Part shown: positions 1 to 8,215 of the stretch, piece after piece
Numbering within the stretch: position 1 is the stretch's first letter
How the letters are laid out: each line of letters opens with the position of its first letter
Translations under genes and position numbers: made by a program
The notes under the pieces: model-generated
The model's database searches: none
What the model was told of the DNA's origin: nothing
The model's input: only the letters and a program-made list of their open reading frames with translations
NCBI RefSeq assembly: GCF_001577305.1
Contig: NZ_CP014518.1
Span: 3,534,001-3,598,000 of the forward strand
Origin: Sinomonas atrocyanea
Lineage (GTDB): Bacteria > Actinomycetota > Actinomycetes > Actinomycetales > Micrococcaceae
DNA length: 64,000 bases
Reading direction: 5' to 3'

Positions 1-33
1 GCCCGTGCCGAGGAATGCGATCTGGTTGCTCAT
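1..33 (-). CDS. proC: 5' end of a Rossmann-fold protein, probably pyrroline-5-carboxylate reductase (partial)
   Basis: Only the first eleven codons lie in the window. The leftward ATG at 31-33 opens a reading frame giving MSNQIAFLGTG, which runs off the left edge. The IAFLGTG start is the glycine-rich first beta strand and turn of an NAD(P)-binding Rossmann fold, as in ProC, the last enzyme of proline synthesis. In related actinobacteria proC sits beside the isomerase and Ppx/GppA genes, as here. The identification rests on eleven residues plus context, so another Rossmann dehydrogenase is possible. Confidence 0.5.
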   Translation of the reverse strand, partial: MSNQIAFLGTG

Positions 34-171
34 GCCCCCATCCTGCCAGCCGGGGGCGGCCGCCGCATGCCGGCCGGCGGATCCTTTCCCAGCCTTTTCC
101 CACCCTCGCCCCGGTGTTCTCCCATACTCCGTCCCTAGAGTTGCTAATACCTCACAGGGTGCGAGTGATGG

Positions 172-202
172 GGCGGTCAGTCTCCCCCCAAGACTGACCG
201 CC
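172..202. terminator. 12-bp hairpin in the 310-bp gap before the isomerase stop
   Basis: GGCGGTCAGTCT at 172-183 pairs perfectly with AGACTGACCGCC at 191-202 across a 7-nt C-rich loop. No T-tract follows on either side. It lies downstream of the leftward isomerase gene and may end its transcript, but see the second, larger hairpin directly beside it. Confidence 0.5.
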
Positions 203-203
203 A

Positions 204-257
204 GGCACTGGCAGTTCGGATGCATGGTCCCCTAACCTTCCCCGAACTGCCAGTGCC
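204..257. repeat. 16-bp perfect inverted repeat with 22-nt loop
   Basis: GGCACTGGCAGTTCGG at 204-219 pairs with CCGAACTGCCAGTGCC at 242-257. It begins one base after the first hairpin ends. Two strong hairpins in tandem are more than a simple terminator needs. The rest of the gap (34-171 and 258-343) shows no convincing gene. Confidence 0.6.
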
Positions 258-343
258 GAACTCGTTTAAGGGGTCCTCTTCCTCGGGCGGCGCAGGCAGC
301 TCCGGCGCCGGCCCCGGGCAGGGGCCGCCGCCGAAGCCCCGGC

Positions 344-1246
344 CTAGATCCCGCTGCCCGCGTCGAGGCGGGCGCGCTGGCCCAGATGGGTCCGCGCGAA
401 TTCGAGGGTCTCGGCGAGCATCCGCTCCCGCTCCCCCGTCACCCTGGCCTTGCGCGTGCTGATCTCGGCGACCACAGCGCCGTCGAACCCGTTCCCGCCC
501 AGGTGCGCGAGGCACTCGGCAACCCGCTGGGTCCCCTGCCCCGGCAGGAGGTGCTCGTCGCGGAACGAGCGACCGGAGCCGTCCGTCAGGTGGACGTGCC
601 GCAGCGTGCTGCCGAGCGCCTTGATCGCGGCGAGGCTGTCCTCGCGCGCGGTCGCCGCGTGCGAGAAGTCCCACGTGACGTCCTGGTAGCCCTGCCCGAT
701 GGGATCCCAGTGCGGGAGGTAGGCGAGCGTCTCGCGCCCGCGGACGCGCCACGGATACATGTTCTCCACCGCGATCCGGACCCCGTAGGCGTCGGCCAGG
801 TCCCGGACCCCGTGCGCGAACGTCTCCGCGTAGTTGCCCTGCCACCGGAACGGCGGGTGCACCACCACGGTCTCGCACCCGACGTCGACCGCCATCCGGC
901 AGGACTGGCTGATCTTGTTCCACGGCGAGCCCCACACCTGCTGGGTCAGCAGGAGCGTGGGCGCGTGGATGGAGACGATGGGCTGGTCATAGTGCTGGGC
1001 GAGCTGGATCAGCTCGTCGGCCTTCTGGCTCGTGGAGTTGTTGGTGACCATGACCTCGACCCCGTCGAAGCCGAGGTCGGCGGCCACCGCGAAGGCGTCA
1101 TGGACGCTCAGCGGATAGACCGAGGCACTCGAGAGGGCTACGGGGATCTCCCCTCCGTCCGCGCGCTCGTCCGCCTCTGGGGCCGTCTGAGGTGCTGTCT
1201 CCACGTGGGTTCCCGCTTCCGCTCCGGTGCCGCTGGATGAGTTCAT
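344..1246 (-). CDS. Sugar phosphate isomerase/epimerase-like TIM-barrel protein
   Basis: A 300-residue protein of the xylose-isomerase-like TIM-barrel superfamily (AP endonuclease family 2 fold). The sequence shows the alternating strands expected: FDGVEVMVTN near residue 55, VSIHAPTLLL near 90, TVVVHPPFRW near 125, RIAVENMYPW near 155, VTWDFSHA near 195 and LRHVHLTDG near 215. The His, Glu and Asp residues in these strands are the usual metal ligands of the fold. The substrate cannot be told from sequence. The ATG at 1244-1246 overlaps the stop of the upstream Ppx/GppA gene (ATGA), so the two are translationally coupled; a longer frame upstream is out of register with family length and was not used. 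Confidence 0.8.
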   Translation of the reverse strand: MNSSSGTGAEAGTHVETAPQTAPEADERADGGEIPVALSSASVYPLSVHDAFAVAADLGFDGVEVMVTNNSTSQKADELIQLAQHYDQPIVSIHAPTLLLTQQVWGSPWNKISQSCRMAVDVGCETVVVHPPFRWQGNYAETFAHGVRDLADAYGVRIAVENMYPWRVRGRETLAYLPHWDPIGQGYQDVTWDFSHAATAREDSLAAIKALGSTLRHVHLTDGSGRSFRDEHLLPGQGTQRVAECLAHLGGNGFDGAVVAEISTRKARVTGERERMLAETLEFARTHLGQRARLDAGSGI

Positions 1247-2262
1247 GCGCGCGCCCTCGAGGGGTGCATGCGCTCTGATCGCCGACGCTCGCTCTGGATG
1301 GGCCCGATGTGCGCCGGGGGCTCGAGGGGGCCGTCGTGGACGAGCTGGTCGAGCCGGCGGAGGATGAGGCCCTCGCGCAGGGCCCAGGGGCAGATCTCGA
1401 GCTCGTCCACTTCGAACTGCTCCATGGCCGCCTCGGCGGCGAGGGCGCCGGCGAGGAGCTGGGGCGCGCGCGCCTCCGAGACCCCGGGGAGGTGGACGCG
1501 GTCGGAGGCGGCCATCGCCGAGATGCGCTGGGCCCACAGCCCGAGGTCGGTCCGCTGCAGCACGCGCCGCACGTACGGCCCGGCGCCCGACGGCGCGGCG
1601 CCGGCGATGCGGGCCAGCGAGCGGAAGGTCTTGGACGTCCCCGTGACGAGGTTGGGCCGGCCCGCCTTCTCGAACCCCTTGACCACCGGCCTCAGGGTGT
1701 CGCGGAGGTACTTGCGCAGCTCCTTGATGCTCTTGGCCGTGGGCGGGTCCTCCGACAGCCAGTCGCGGGTGAGGCGCTGGGCGCCGAGCGGGACCGAGGT
1801 CGCGACGGCGGGCAGGGAGTCGTGACCCATCGCCATCTCGAACGAGCCGCCGCCGATGTCGAGGTCGAGGATGGTGCCGGCACCCCAGCCGTACCAGCGC
1901 CGGACGGCGAAGAACGTCATGGCGGCCTCCTCGGGCCCGGTGAGCTCCTGGAGCGTCACGCCGGCCTCCTGCTGGACCCTGTCCAGGACCGCGTCGCCGT
2001 TGGGAGCCTCGCGGATCGCGGAGGTGCAGAACGCGAGGAGGTCCTCGGCATGGTGCCGGCCGGCGAATGCCCAGGCCTCCTGGACGAAGTCGATGAGCTC
2101 CTTCTGCCCGCGCTCGCTGATGCTGCCGTCCTCCTCGAGGTACCGCACGAGGGAGAGCGGGCGCTTGTGCGAGGCGTAGGCCACCGGCTGCGCACCCGGG
2201 TGGGCGTCCACCAGGAGCAGGTGCACGGTGTTCGAGCCGATGTCGAGGACGCCTAGCCGCAT
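1243..2262 (-). CDS. Ppx/GppA family exopolyphosphatase/guanosine pentaphosphate phosphohydrolase
   Basis: A 339-residue actin-like ATPase-fold phosphatase that removes terminal phosphate from polyphosphate and/or pppGpp. Phosphate 1 motif LGVLDIGSNTVHLLLVD lies at the N-terminus, the second phosphate loop DIGGGSFEM near residue 140, and TGTSKTFRSLARIAG near 215. It is short compared with E. coli Ppx (about 510) and lacks its C-terminal domains, as is usual in actinobacteria, which carry two short paralogues. The start at 2262 was chosen over an ATG-like start at 2313 because the family begins at MRLGVLDIGSN and a -10-like box lies 6 nt upstream. Which substrate it prefers is not visible. Confidence 0.88.
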   Translation of the reverse strand: MRLGVLDIGSNTVHLLLVDAHPGAQPVAYASHKRPLSLVRYLEEDGSISERGQKELIDFVQEAWAFAGRHHAEDLLAFCTSAIREAPNGDAVLDRVQQEAGVTLQELTGPEEAAMTFFAVRRWYGWGAGTILDLDIGGGSFEMAMGHDSLPAVATSVPLGAQRLTRDWLSEDPPTAKSIKELRKYLRDTLRPVVKGFEKAGRPNLVTGTSKTFRSLARIAGAAPSGAGPYVRRVLQRTDLGLWAQRISAMAASDRVHLPGVSEARAPQLLAGALAAEAAMEQFEVDELEICPWALREGLILRRLDQLVHDGPLEPPAHIGPIQSERRRSERMHPSRARA

Positions 2263-2268
2263 GTGCCC

Positions 2269-2274
2269 ATTATT
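2269..2274 (-). promoter_or_regulatory. Probable leaderless -10 box for the Ppx/GppA gene
   Basis: AATAAT on the minus strand ends 6 nt before the ATG at 2262, and no Shine-Dalgarno sequence is present. It sits at the very end of the upstream gene, so it would be an internal promoter of the leftward cluster. No clear -35 was checked beyond this. Confidence 0.5.
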
Positions 2275-2794
2275 CCCCGGCTGAGCCGGCCGAACCGTCC
2301 GCGTCCAGTTCACCCGGCTCGGCCGGGCGGAAGTCGCGCAGCACCGCCGCCACGTGCTCGCTGCTCAGCTCGAAGCCGTAGGCGCTGCCCGGGTTGAGCA
2401 CGAGCCCGAGCTCGGTGCCGAGGTTCTGCAGCAGCACGGCGCCCTGCGTCTGCACCACGGTAGGGGCGTGCTCGAGGAAGTCCGGCCGGATGCGGGCCCG
2501 GTGGGTGAAGGCCGCGACCACGGGCTTCCCCTCGCCGCCCGTCAGGACGAGCGGCTCCACGAACTCCGTCTCCCCCGGGACGGGCTCCGGCACGAGCAGG
2601 CACACGAGGCTGTTGAGGAAGGCCAGGATCGACTGCTGGGCGTCGTCGTCGGACCCGGAGGCGGTCGCCTCGGCCAGGGAGGCCTCGAGCTCGGTCAGCG
2701 GGACCGGGTCGAGGTGTGCGGGGACCGCGTCCGTCTCGGCGGACGACGGCGCGTGCTCGCCGCCGGTGACCGGCTCGCCGTCGTGCGTGCTCAC
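2270..2794 (-). CDS. SseB-like family protein
   Basis: A 174-residue soluble acidic protein with an SseB-type core (residues about 60-165). Its pattern is LLVPEPVPG, a gap, GKPVVAAFTHRARI, then a hydrophobic segment ending LGLVLNPGSAYGFELS. The NPGS...L close is typical of SseB N-terminal domains. In enterobacteria SseB is a serine-sensitivity enhancer of unclear activity; actinobacterial members have no assigned role. The first 30 residues are low-complexity. The ATG overlaps the stop of topA by four bases, so it is read from the same message as the topoisomerase. Confidence 0.75.
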   Translation of the reverse strand: MSTHDGEPVTGGEHAPSSAETDAVPAHLDPVPLTELEASLAEATASGSDDDAQQSILAFLNSLVCLLVPEPVPGETEFVEPLVLTGGEGKPVVAAFTHRARIRPDFLEHAPTVVQTQGAVLLQNLGTELGLVLNPGSAYGFELSSEHVAAVLRDFRPAEPGELDADGSAGSAGE

Positions 2795-5568
2795 TTGGCA
2801 CCTGCCTTCGCTCGGCCGCCCGAACGCCGGACGGGCTTCTTGGCCGGGCCCTTGGCCCGCTTCTCGGCAAGGAGCTCAATGGCGCGCTCCCGGGTGAGTT
2901 CCTCGATGGCGGTGGCCCGTGGAACGGTGATGTTCGTCTCGCCGTCCGTGATGTACGGCCCGAAGCGGCCCTCCTTGACCACGATCGGCTTGCCGGAGGC
3001 CGGGTCCTCCCCGAACTCTGCCAGCGGCGCCGCGGCAGTCCGGCCGCCGCGTGTCTTGGGCTGGGAGTAGATCTCGAGCGCCTGCTCGAGGGTGATCGTG
3101 AAGATCTCCTCCTCGGAGCCGATCGAGCGCGAATCGGTGCCCTTCTTCAGGTACGGGCCGAACCGGCCGTTCTGCACCGTGATCGCGGTGCCCTCCGCGT
3201 CCTCGCCGAGGCGGCGCGGGAGCGTGAGCAGCTGCAGGGCCTGCTCGAGGGTCACGGTGTCCAGGGTCATCGACTTGAACAGGCTGGCCGTGCGGGGCTT
3301 GACCTTGACGGGCTTCTTGGGCGGCTTCGGCTTGCCGTTCTTGTAGTACTCCACCGGCTGGGCTGCGATCTGCTCGGGCGTCAGCTCGGGGATGACCTCG
3401 GTGACGTAGGCGCCGTAACGGCCGTTCTTGGCCACGACCGTGTGCCCGGTGTGCGGGTCCTGGCCGAGGACGCGCTCCTCGGGGCCGGCGCTCTCCATGA
3501 GCTCGAGCGCCTTCTCCGCGGTGAGCTCGTCCGGGGCGAGGTCCTCGGGGACGTTGGCGCGCTCGGGGACCGTGCCCTCGGGAGCGTCCGCCGGGAGCGG
3601 CTTCTCGAGGTACGGCCCGTACTTGCCCACGCGCAGCACGATGCCGGGGGCGATCTCGACCGAGTTGACCTCGCGCGCGTCGATCTCGCCGAGCCCGTTG
3701 ACGATCGTGGTCAGGCCCGGGTTGGTGCCGTCGCCGAAGTAGAAGTGGCTCAGCCAATCGGAGCCGGCCTGCTGGCCCGCGGCGATCTTGTCGAGGTCCT
3801 CCTCCATCTCGGCGGTGAAGTCGTAGTCGACGTAGTCGTGGAAGTGCTCCTCGAGCAGCCGGACGACCGAGAACGCGATCCAGCTGGGCACGAGCGCCGT
3901 GCCGCGGCTGCGGACGTACCCGCGGTCCATGATCGTGGAGATCGTCGCCGCGTAGGTGGACGGGCGGCCGATCCCGCGCTCCTCGAGCGTCTTCACGAGG
4001 GAGGCTTCCGTGTAGCGCGGGGGCGGGGAGGTCTGGTGGCCGTTGGAGGTGATCTCGAGGGCGTCGAGGGCCTGCCCCTCGGCGAGCACCGGGAGGCGGC
4101 CGCCCTCGCCGGAGCCTGCACCCGAGCCGCTCGCAGCGTTTTCCGTGTCCTCGCGGACCTCGTCGCGGCCCTCCTCGTACGCGGCGAGGAAGCCTCGGAA
4201 CGTGATGACCGTGCCGGAGGCAGCGAACTCGGCGTCCCGGCCGGCGGCCTCGCCGGAGACGGCCGTCGCGCCGAGGCGGACGGTCGCGGTGGAGCCCTTC
4301 GCGTCCTCCATCTGGGAGGCGACCGTGCGCTTCCAGATGAGCTCGTAGAGGCGGAACTCGTCCCCGGAGAGCTGCTTGGCGACCTGGGCGGGGGTCCGGA
4401 AGGAGTCCCCCGAGGGGCGGATGGCCTCGTGGGCCTCCTGGGCGTTCTTCGACTTGGACGCGTACACGCGGGGCCTCGCCGGGATGTACTCCGCCCCGTA
4501 GAGCTCCGAGGCCTGCCGCCGCGCGGCCGTCACGGCCTGGTCCGACAGCGCCGTGGAGTCCGTACGCATATAGGTGATGTAGCCGTTCTCGTACAGGCGC
4601 TGGGCAACCTGCATCGTCACCCGCGCGGAGAACCGCAGCTTGCGGGCGGCCTCCTGCTGGAGGGTGGAGGTCGTGAAGGGGGCCGCCGGGCGCCGGGTGT
4701 ACGGCTTCTCCTCGACGGAGCGGACGGCGAAGGCGGCGTCCCGCAGGCCCTCCGCGAGCGCCGTCGCGGTCGCCTCCGTGAGCAGCTCGGCGTTCTTGGC
4801 CTTGAGCTGGCCGCGGTCGTCGAAGTCGCGCCCGGTGGCCACCTTCTTCCCGTCCACCTGCGCGAGGCGGGCCTGGAAGCTCTGGCGGGCGGCGGCGTCG
4901 TCCGCGCCCTTCCCGGCCGGAGCGAGGGTCGCGAGGAGGTCCCAGTAGCTCGCGGCGCGGAAGGCCATGCGCTCGCGCTCCCGCTCCACCACGAGCCGGG
5001 TCGCCACGGACTGCACGCGGCCGGCCGACAGGCCGCCGGCGACCTTGCGCCAGAGCACCGGGGAGATCTCGTAGCCGTACAGGCGGTCCAGGACGCGGCG
5101 GGTCTCCTGGGCGTCGACGAGCGACTCGTCGACATCGCGCAGCTCCGCCATGGCGCGCTGGATCGCTTCCTTGGTGATCTCGGGGAAGGTCAGGCGGTGC
5201 ACGGGCACCTTGGGCTTGAGCACCTCGAGCAGGTGCCACGCGATGGCCTCGCCCTCGCGATCGCCATCGGTGGCGAGGTAGAGCTCGTCGGCGTCCTTGA
5301 GCTTGGCCTTGAGCTCCGCAACCTTCTTCTTCTTGTCGGGGGAGACCACGTAGTAGGGCTCGAAGCCGTGCTCGATGTCCACGGCGAACTTGCCCACCGA
5401 GGACTTCTTGAGCTCGGCGGGCAGGTCCGAGGGCTGGGGAAGGTCGCGGATGTGGCCCATCGACGCGTCGACTTCGAAGCCGTCGCCCAGGTACTGGGCG
5501 ATCGTCTTGCTCTTGGCCGGCGACTCCACGATCACGAGCTTCTTGCCGGTTCTAGCCTTCGTGGCCAC
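2791..5568 (-). CDS. topA: DNA topoisomerase I
   Basis: Type IA topoisomerase that relaxes negative supercoils through a 5'-phosphotyrosine intermediate. The Toprim domain is at the N-terminus (KKLVIVESPAKSKTI, then DGDREGEAIAWH with the acidic metal triad). The active-site tyrosine is Y333 in GYITYMRTDS. The C-terminal third holds repeated GRFGPYL/GRYGAYV-type topoisomerase repeats instead of zinc fingers, ending in a Lys/Arg-rich tail, as in mycobacterial TopA. A TTG at 5583 is also in frame, but the GTG at 5568 follows AGGAG and gives the family start (ATKARTGKKLVIVES), so 925 residues were chosen. The gene is coupled to the SseB-like gene downstream. Confidence 0.97.
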   Translation of the reverse strand: MATKARTGKKLVIVESPAKSKTIAQYLGDGFEVDASMGHIRDLPQPSDLPAELKKSSVGKFAVDIEHGFEPYYVVSPDKKKKVAELKAKLKDADELYLATDGDREGEAIAWHLLEVLKPKVPVHRLTFPEITKEAIQRAMAELRDVDESLVDAQETRRVLDRLYGYEISPVLWRKVAGGLSAGRVQSVATRLVVERERERMAFRAASYWDLLATLAPAGKGADDAAARQSFQARLAQVDGKKVATGRDFDDRGQLKAKNAELLTEATATALAEGLRDAAFAVRSVEEKPYTRRPAAPFTTSTLQQEAARKLRFSARVTMQVAQRLYENGYITYMRTDSTALSDQAVTAARRQASELYGAEYIPARPRVYASKSKNAQEAHEAIRPSGDSFRTPAQVAKQLSGDEFRLYELIWKRTVASQMEDAKGSTATVRLGATAVSGEAAGRDAEFAASGTVITFRGFLAAYEEGRDEVREDTENAASGSGAGSGEGGRLPVLAEGQALDALEITSNGHQTSPPPRYTEASLVKTLEERGIGRPSTYAATISTIMDRGYVRSRGTALVPSWIAFSVVRLLEEHFHDYVDYDFTAEMEEDLDKIAAGQQAGSDWLSHFYFGDGTNPGLTTIVNGLGEIDAREVNSVEIAPGIVLRVGKYGPYLEKPLPADAPEGTVPERANVPEDLAPDELTAEKALELMESAGPEERVLGQDPHTGHTVVAKNGRYGAYVTEVIPELTPEQIAAQPVEYYKNGKPKPPKKPVKVKPRTASLFKSMTLDTVTLEQALQLLTLPRRLGEDAEGTAITVQNGRFGPYLKKGTDSRSIGSEEEIFTITLEQALEIYSQPKTRGGRTAAAPLAEFGEDPASGKPIVVKEGRFGPYITDGETNITVPRATAIEELTRERAIELLAEKRAKGPAKKPVRRSGGRAKAGAK

Positions 5569-5731
5569 GGTACTCCTCGCCAAACTGCTGCAGATCTCCC
5601 GTGCCCGCCAGATCCGATGGAGGCCGGCGTCCTGGCACGAGGGGGCGCGGCGGAGCGCCGCGCAAGTCCCTAGTTCACCATACGACGGCCGCCCACGCGC
5701 AAGCCGGGCGTGCAGCTGTGGACAGGCGCCC

Positions 5732-6466
5732 TCAGGAACCGGCGACCGGGGCGGGGCGCGCCGCCCCGCCCGAGGACGCGCGGCCAGGCTCCTCGGTGTC
5801 CGGCGTGCGGGCCGCCGTCCGGCGCGCAGCGGGCCGGCGCCGCTCGCCCGTCTCCTTGGGCGCCGACTTCACCGCCTCGCGCACCTCGGGCAGCATCGAC
5901 CAGACGAAGTACATGCGCTCGGTGTCCTCGCCCGCGGGGTGCTCCTCGAACTCGAACTCGTCCATGAGCTCGAGCATCCGCTGCTTGAAGCGGGCCCGCT
6001 GCTCGAGGGTGAGCTTGAGGACGTTGCCGGAGATCATCATGACCGGCGACTCATCCGGCTCACCGCGGCGCCTGGCCGCGTCGCGGTGCTTGGCGTGGCT
6101 GGCGATCCGGGTGCGCAGCGAGTCGATCTCCATGTCGATGATCGCGAGCCCCGGGGTCTGGCCGGTCGTGGCCGTGTCCAGGTTGAGGTCGGTGCCGGCG
6201 GCCTTCCAGCGCCGCTCACGGCCGTCGCCGTCGCTCGGCGCGTCCACCACGATGCCCCACTTCTTCAGGGCGCGGAGGTGGTAGCTCATGGCACTCGGGG
6301 TCAGGCCCGTGAACGCAGCCAGCTCAGTGGCGGTGCGGCTCTCCTGGCTCGAGTAGAGCTCGTTGATGGCCTCGAGGCGGGCCGCGTGCGCCAGCGCGCG
6401 GATGGCCTTGGGGTCGGTGATCCGGACCGGGTTCTCGGTGCGGGAACTGCGCTTCTTGTCCGTCAT
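5732..6466 (-). CDS. ArsR-type winged-helix transcriptional regulator
   Basis: A 244-residue regulator. Residues about 15-85 form a winged helix (IRALAHAARLEAINEL, then TATELAAFTGLTPSAMSYHLRALKKWGIV as helix-turn-helix and a basic wing ERRWKAAG). The rest is helical with a Pro/Arg/Ala-rich disordered tail from about residue 205. No cysteine pair of the metal-sensing ArsR type is seen, so the signal is probably not arsenic or zinc. It follows the methyltransferase on the same strand with a 57-bp gap that contains its own promoter and an inverted repeat, which suggests self-control. No partner gene is obvious. Confidence 0.82.
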   Translation of the reverse strand: MTDKKRSSRTENPVRITDPKAIRALAHAARLEAINELYSSQESRTATELAAFTGLTPSAMSYHLRALKKWGIVVDAPSDGDGRERRWKAAGTDLNLDTATTGQTPGLAIIDMEIDSLRTRIASHAKHRDAARRRGEPDESPVMMISGNVLKLTLEQRARFKQRMLELMDEFEFEEHPAGEDTERMYFVWSMLPEVREAVKSAPKETGERRRPAARRTAARTPDTEEPGRASSGGAARPAPVAGS

Positions 6467-6492
6467 GCTGCTTTTTCGTTGTGCCGGTATTG

Positions 6493-6527
6493 GAGTGTAA
6501 TAAACGCCACACTCGAGGCGATGTCAA
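6493..6527 (-). promoter_or_regulatory. Promoter with overlapping inverted repeat, upstream of the ArsR-type gene
   Basis: On the minus strand TTGACA (6527-6522) is followed after 17 nt by TTTATT (6504-6499). GAGTGT-N10-ACACTC (6493-6498 and 6509-6514) is a perfect inverted repeat lying between and over the promoter boxes, the place where a winged-helix repressor would block RNA polymerase. The -35 overlaps the stop codon of the upstream methyltransferase gene. Confidence 0.6.
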
Positions 6528-8167
6528 GCTGTTTCTTCACGATTCCCCGGCGTCATGTCATCGGCGGGTCCGGCAGCCGTCTCGGCCGGAACGAGGAAGC
6601 CCTCGGCGACCAGATTCGCGGCCTCGGCGAGGAGGCCCGGGCGGAAGCCCTCATCGTCGCGGCCGAGGAGCGCAGCGAGCGCGGACGCGATCTGCCCGGC
6701 CGTGAGCCCGCCGTCGCACGCCGAGACGAAGCCCGCCAGCTCGGTGCTCAGCAGGATTGTGCGGCGGAAGCCCGCGCCCTGGCGCAGGAGGATCACCCCC
6801 GGGTGCTCGGCCCCGGGGCGCTGGTGGCGCTCCTCCGTGACGTCGCCGGCGACGACGAGCCGCTCGGCCCCCAGGTCGGGATGGGCGGCGAGCCAGTCGG
6901 CGCGCTCGACGGCGGCGGCCCAGTAGGGCCCGATCGGCTGCTCGAGCGGATGGGTGAGCTCCTCGAAGCGGTCCAGGCGCGCCTGGCCAGGTGCGGGGCG
7001 GCGCAGCCAGACCGCCCCGAAGCCGATCGCGGCAGTCCCCCGGGCCGCGAAGTCGGCGAGGTACGCGGCGTAGGCGTCCTCGTAGGCTCCGGGGTCGCGC
7101 TGCTGCGAGGCGTCCGCGAGCCACGTCTCCGCGTACTGGCCGGGGCCGACCTCCTCACGCTGGACGACCCAGGCGTCGACGTCCGCGGAGACCCAGGAGC
7201 GGACGCGCTCGTGCCACGGGGCGCCGGCCGGGATCTCCCAGTTGCCGAGCAGCTGGGCGGTGCCGCCCTCGGCCAGGACGGCGGGCAGCCCTGCGACCAG
7301 CCGGGCCACGAGCTCGTCCCCGGGCAGGCCGCCGTCGCGGTAGGTGAACTGGTCCTCGGCGCGCTCGTCCGCCGCGCGGGGAGTGATGACGAACGGGGGG
7401 TTCGAGACCACGAGGTCGAACAGCTCCCCCGCGACCGGATCGAGCAGGCTGCCGCGCCGCAGCTCGATCCGGTCCTCGAGGCGGTCCGGGTCGAGGCCGA
7501 GGGCACCGGCGTTGAGCAGGAGGTTGAAGCGCGCGAACGCGAGGGCGCGCTCCGAGATGTCCGTCGCAACCACGTGGCGCGCGTGCCCGAGGAGGTGGAA
7601 GGCCTGGATCCCGCAGCCGGTGCCGAGGTCCAGCGCGCACCCGACCTGCCGCCTGGCCGTGGTCTGCACGAGGGTCGCCGAGGCGTGCCCGATCCCGAGC
7701 ACGTGGTCGGAGCGCAGGACCCCCGGGCGCTGGTGGGCCGCCAGATCGGAGGCGACCCAGATCTCCTTCGCGCCGTCCCCGGCGTCCCACCCGTAGGGGC
7801 GGAGGTCGACCGCGGCGAGCCACCCGCCGTCGTCCGCCGGCTCGGCCAGCCCGAGCGCGCGGAGGCCCTGGGGGCCGAGCGCGGGGAACACGGTCCCGAG
7901 CGCGGCCTCGGGCAGGGGCCGGGCGAGGAGGAAGAAGCGCACGACGGCGCCGAGCGGGTTCCGCGCCGGATCCTCGCCGGCGGCGCGGGTCGCCGCGAGC
8001 GCCGGCACGATCTGGTCGCGTGAGAGCGCGGCGCGGGCCTCAGCTCCGAGCAGCTCGGCGACCTCGTCGACCGTGTACCGCGCGGCGGCGAGGTCGTGGG
8101 CCAGCGCGCGCAGCAGCTCGGGCCGGTCGGAGGCGGGGGCGTCGTCCTGGGTGCGTGAACTCACCAC
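6524..8167 (-). CDS. Class I SAM-dependent methyltransferase (NPPF type)
   Basis: A 547-residue protein. An N-terminal helical region (about 1-150) precedes a Rossmann methyltransferase core: motif I ALDLGTGCGIQAFHLLG near residue 165, VVATDISERALAFARFNLLLN near 185, and VVSNPPFVITP near 235. The (N/D)PP(F/Y) motif is the catalytic motif of enzymes that methylate planar nitrogens, such as PrmC, RsmC and HemK. The last 200 residues form a second domain found in actinobacterial homologues. The substrate (protein glutamine or rRNA/DNA base) cannot be decided. The start is one of two adjacent GTG codons at 8167 and 8164. Confidence 0.85.
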   Translation of the reverse strand: MVSSRTQDDAPASDRPELLRALAHDLAAARYTVDEVAELLGAEARAALSRDQIVPALAATRAAGEDPARNPLGAVVRFFLLARPLPEAALGTVFPALGPQGLRALGLAEPADDGGWLAAVDLRPYGWDAGDGAKEIWVASDLAAHQRPGVLRSDHVLGIGHASATLVQTTARRQVGCALDLGTGCGIQAFHLLGHARHVVATDISERALAFARFNLLLNAGALGLDPDRLEDRIELRRGSLLDPVAGELFDLVVSNPPFVITPRAADERAEDQFTYRDGGLPGDELVARLVAGLPAVLAEGGTAQLLGNWEIPAGAPWHERVRSWVSADVDAWVVQREEVGPGQYAETWLADASQQRDPGAYEDAYAAYLADFAARGTAAIGFGAVWLRRPAPGQARLDRFEELTHPLEQPIGPYWAAAVERADWLAAHPDLGAERLVVAGDVTEERHQRPGAEHPGVILLRQGAGFRRTILLSTELAGFVSACDGGLTAGQIASALAALLGRDDEGFRPGLLAEAANLVAEGFLVPAETAAGPADDMTPGNREETA

Positions 8168-8203
8168 GGAAGTCTAGGCTGATCGGCCCGGGCGGCGCGG
8201 GGG

Positions 8204-8209
8204 CAGAAT
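8204..8209 (+). promoter_or_regulatory. Possible leaderless -10 box for the lipoprotein gene
   Basis: CAGAAT ends 6 nt before the ATG at 8216 and no ribosome binding site is seen. The box is a weaker match to TANNNT than the others of this kind in the window. Confidence 0.35.
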
Positions 8210-8215
8210 GGTGCC

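Noticed and set aside
3442..5673. 743-codon open frame on the plus strand opposite topA
   Set aside because: Antisense to a clear TopA; GC-rich third positions keep opposite frames open. Composition is Arg/Gly/Ala/Val-rich with no motif.
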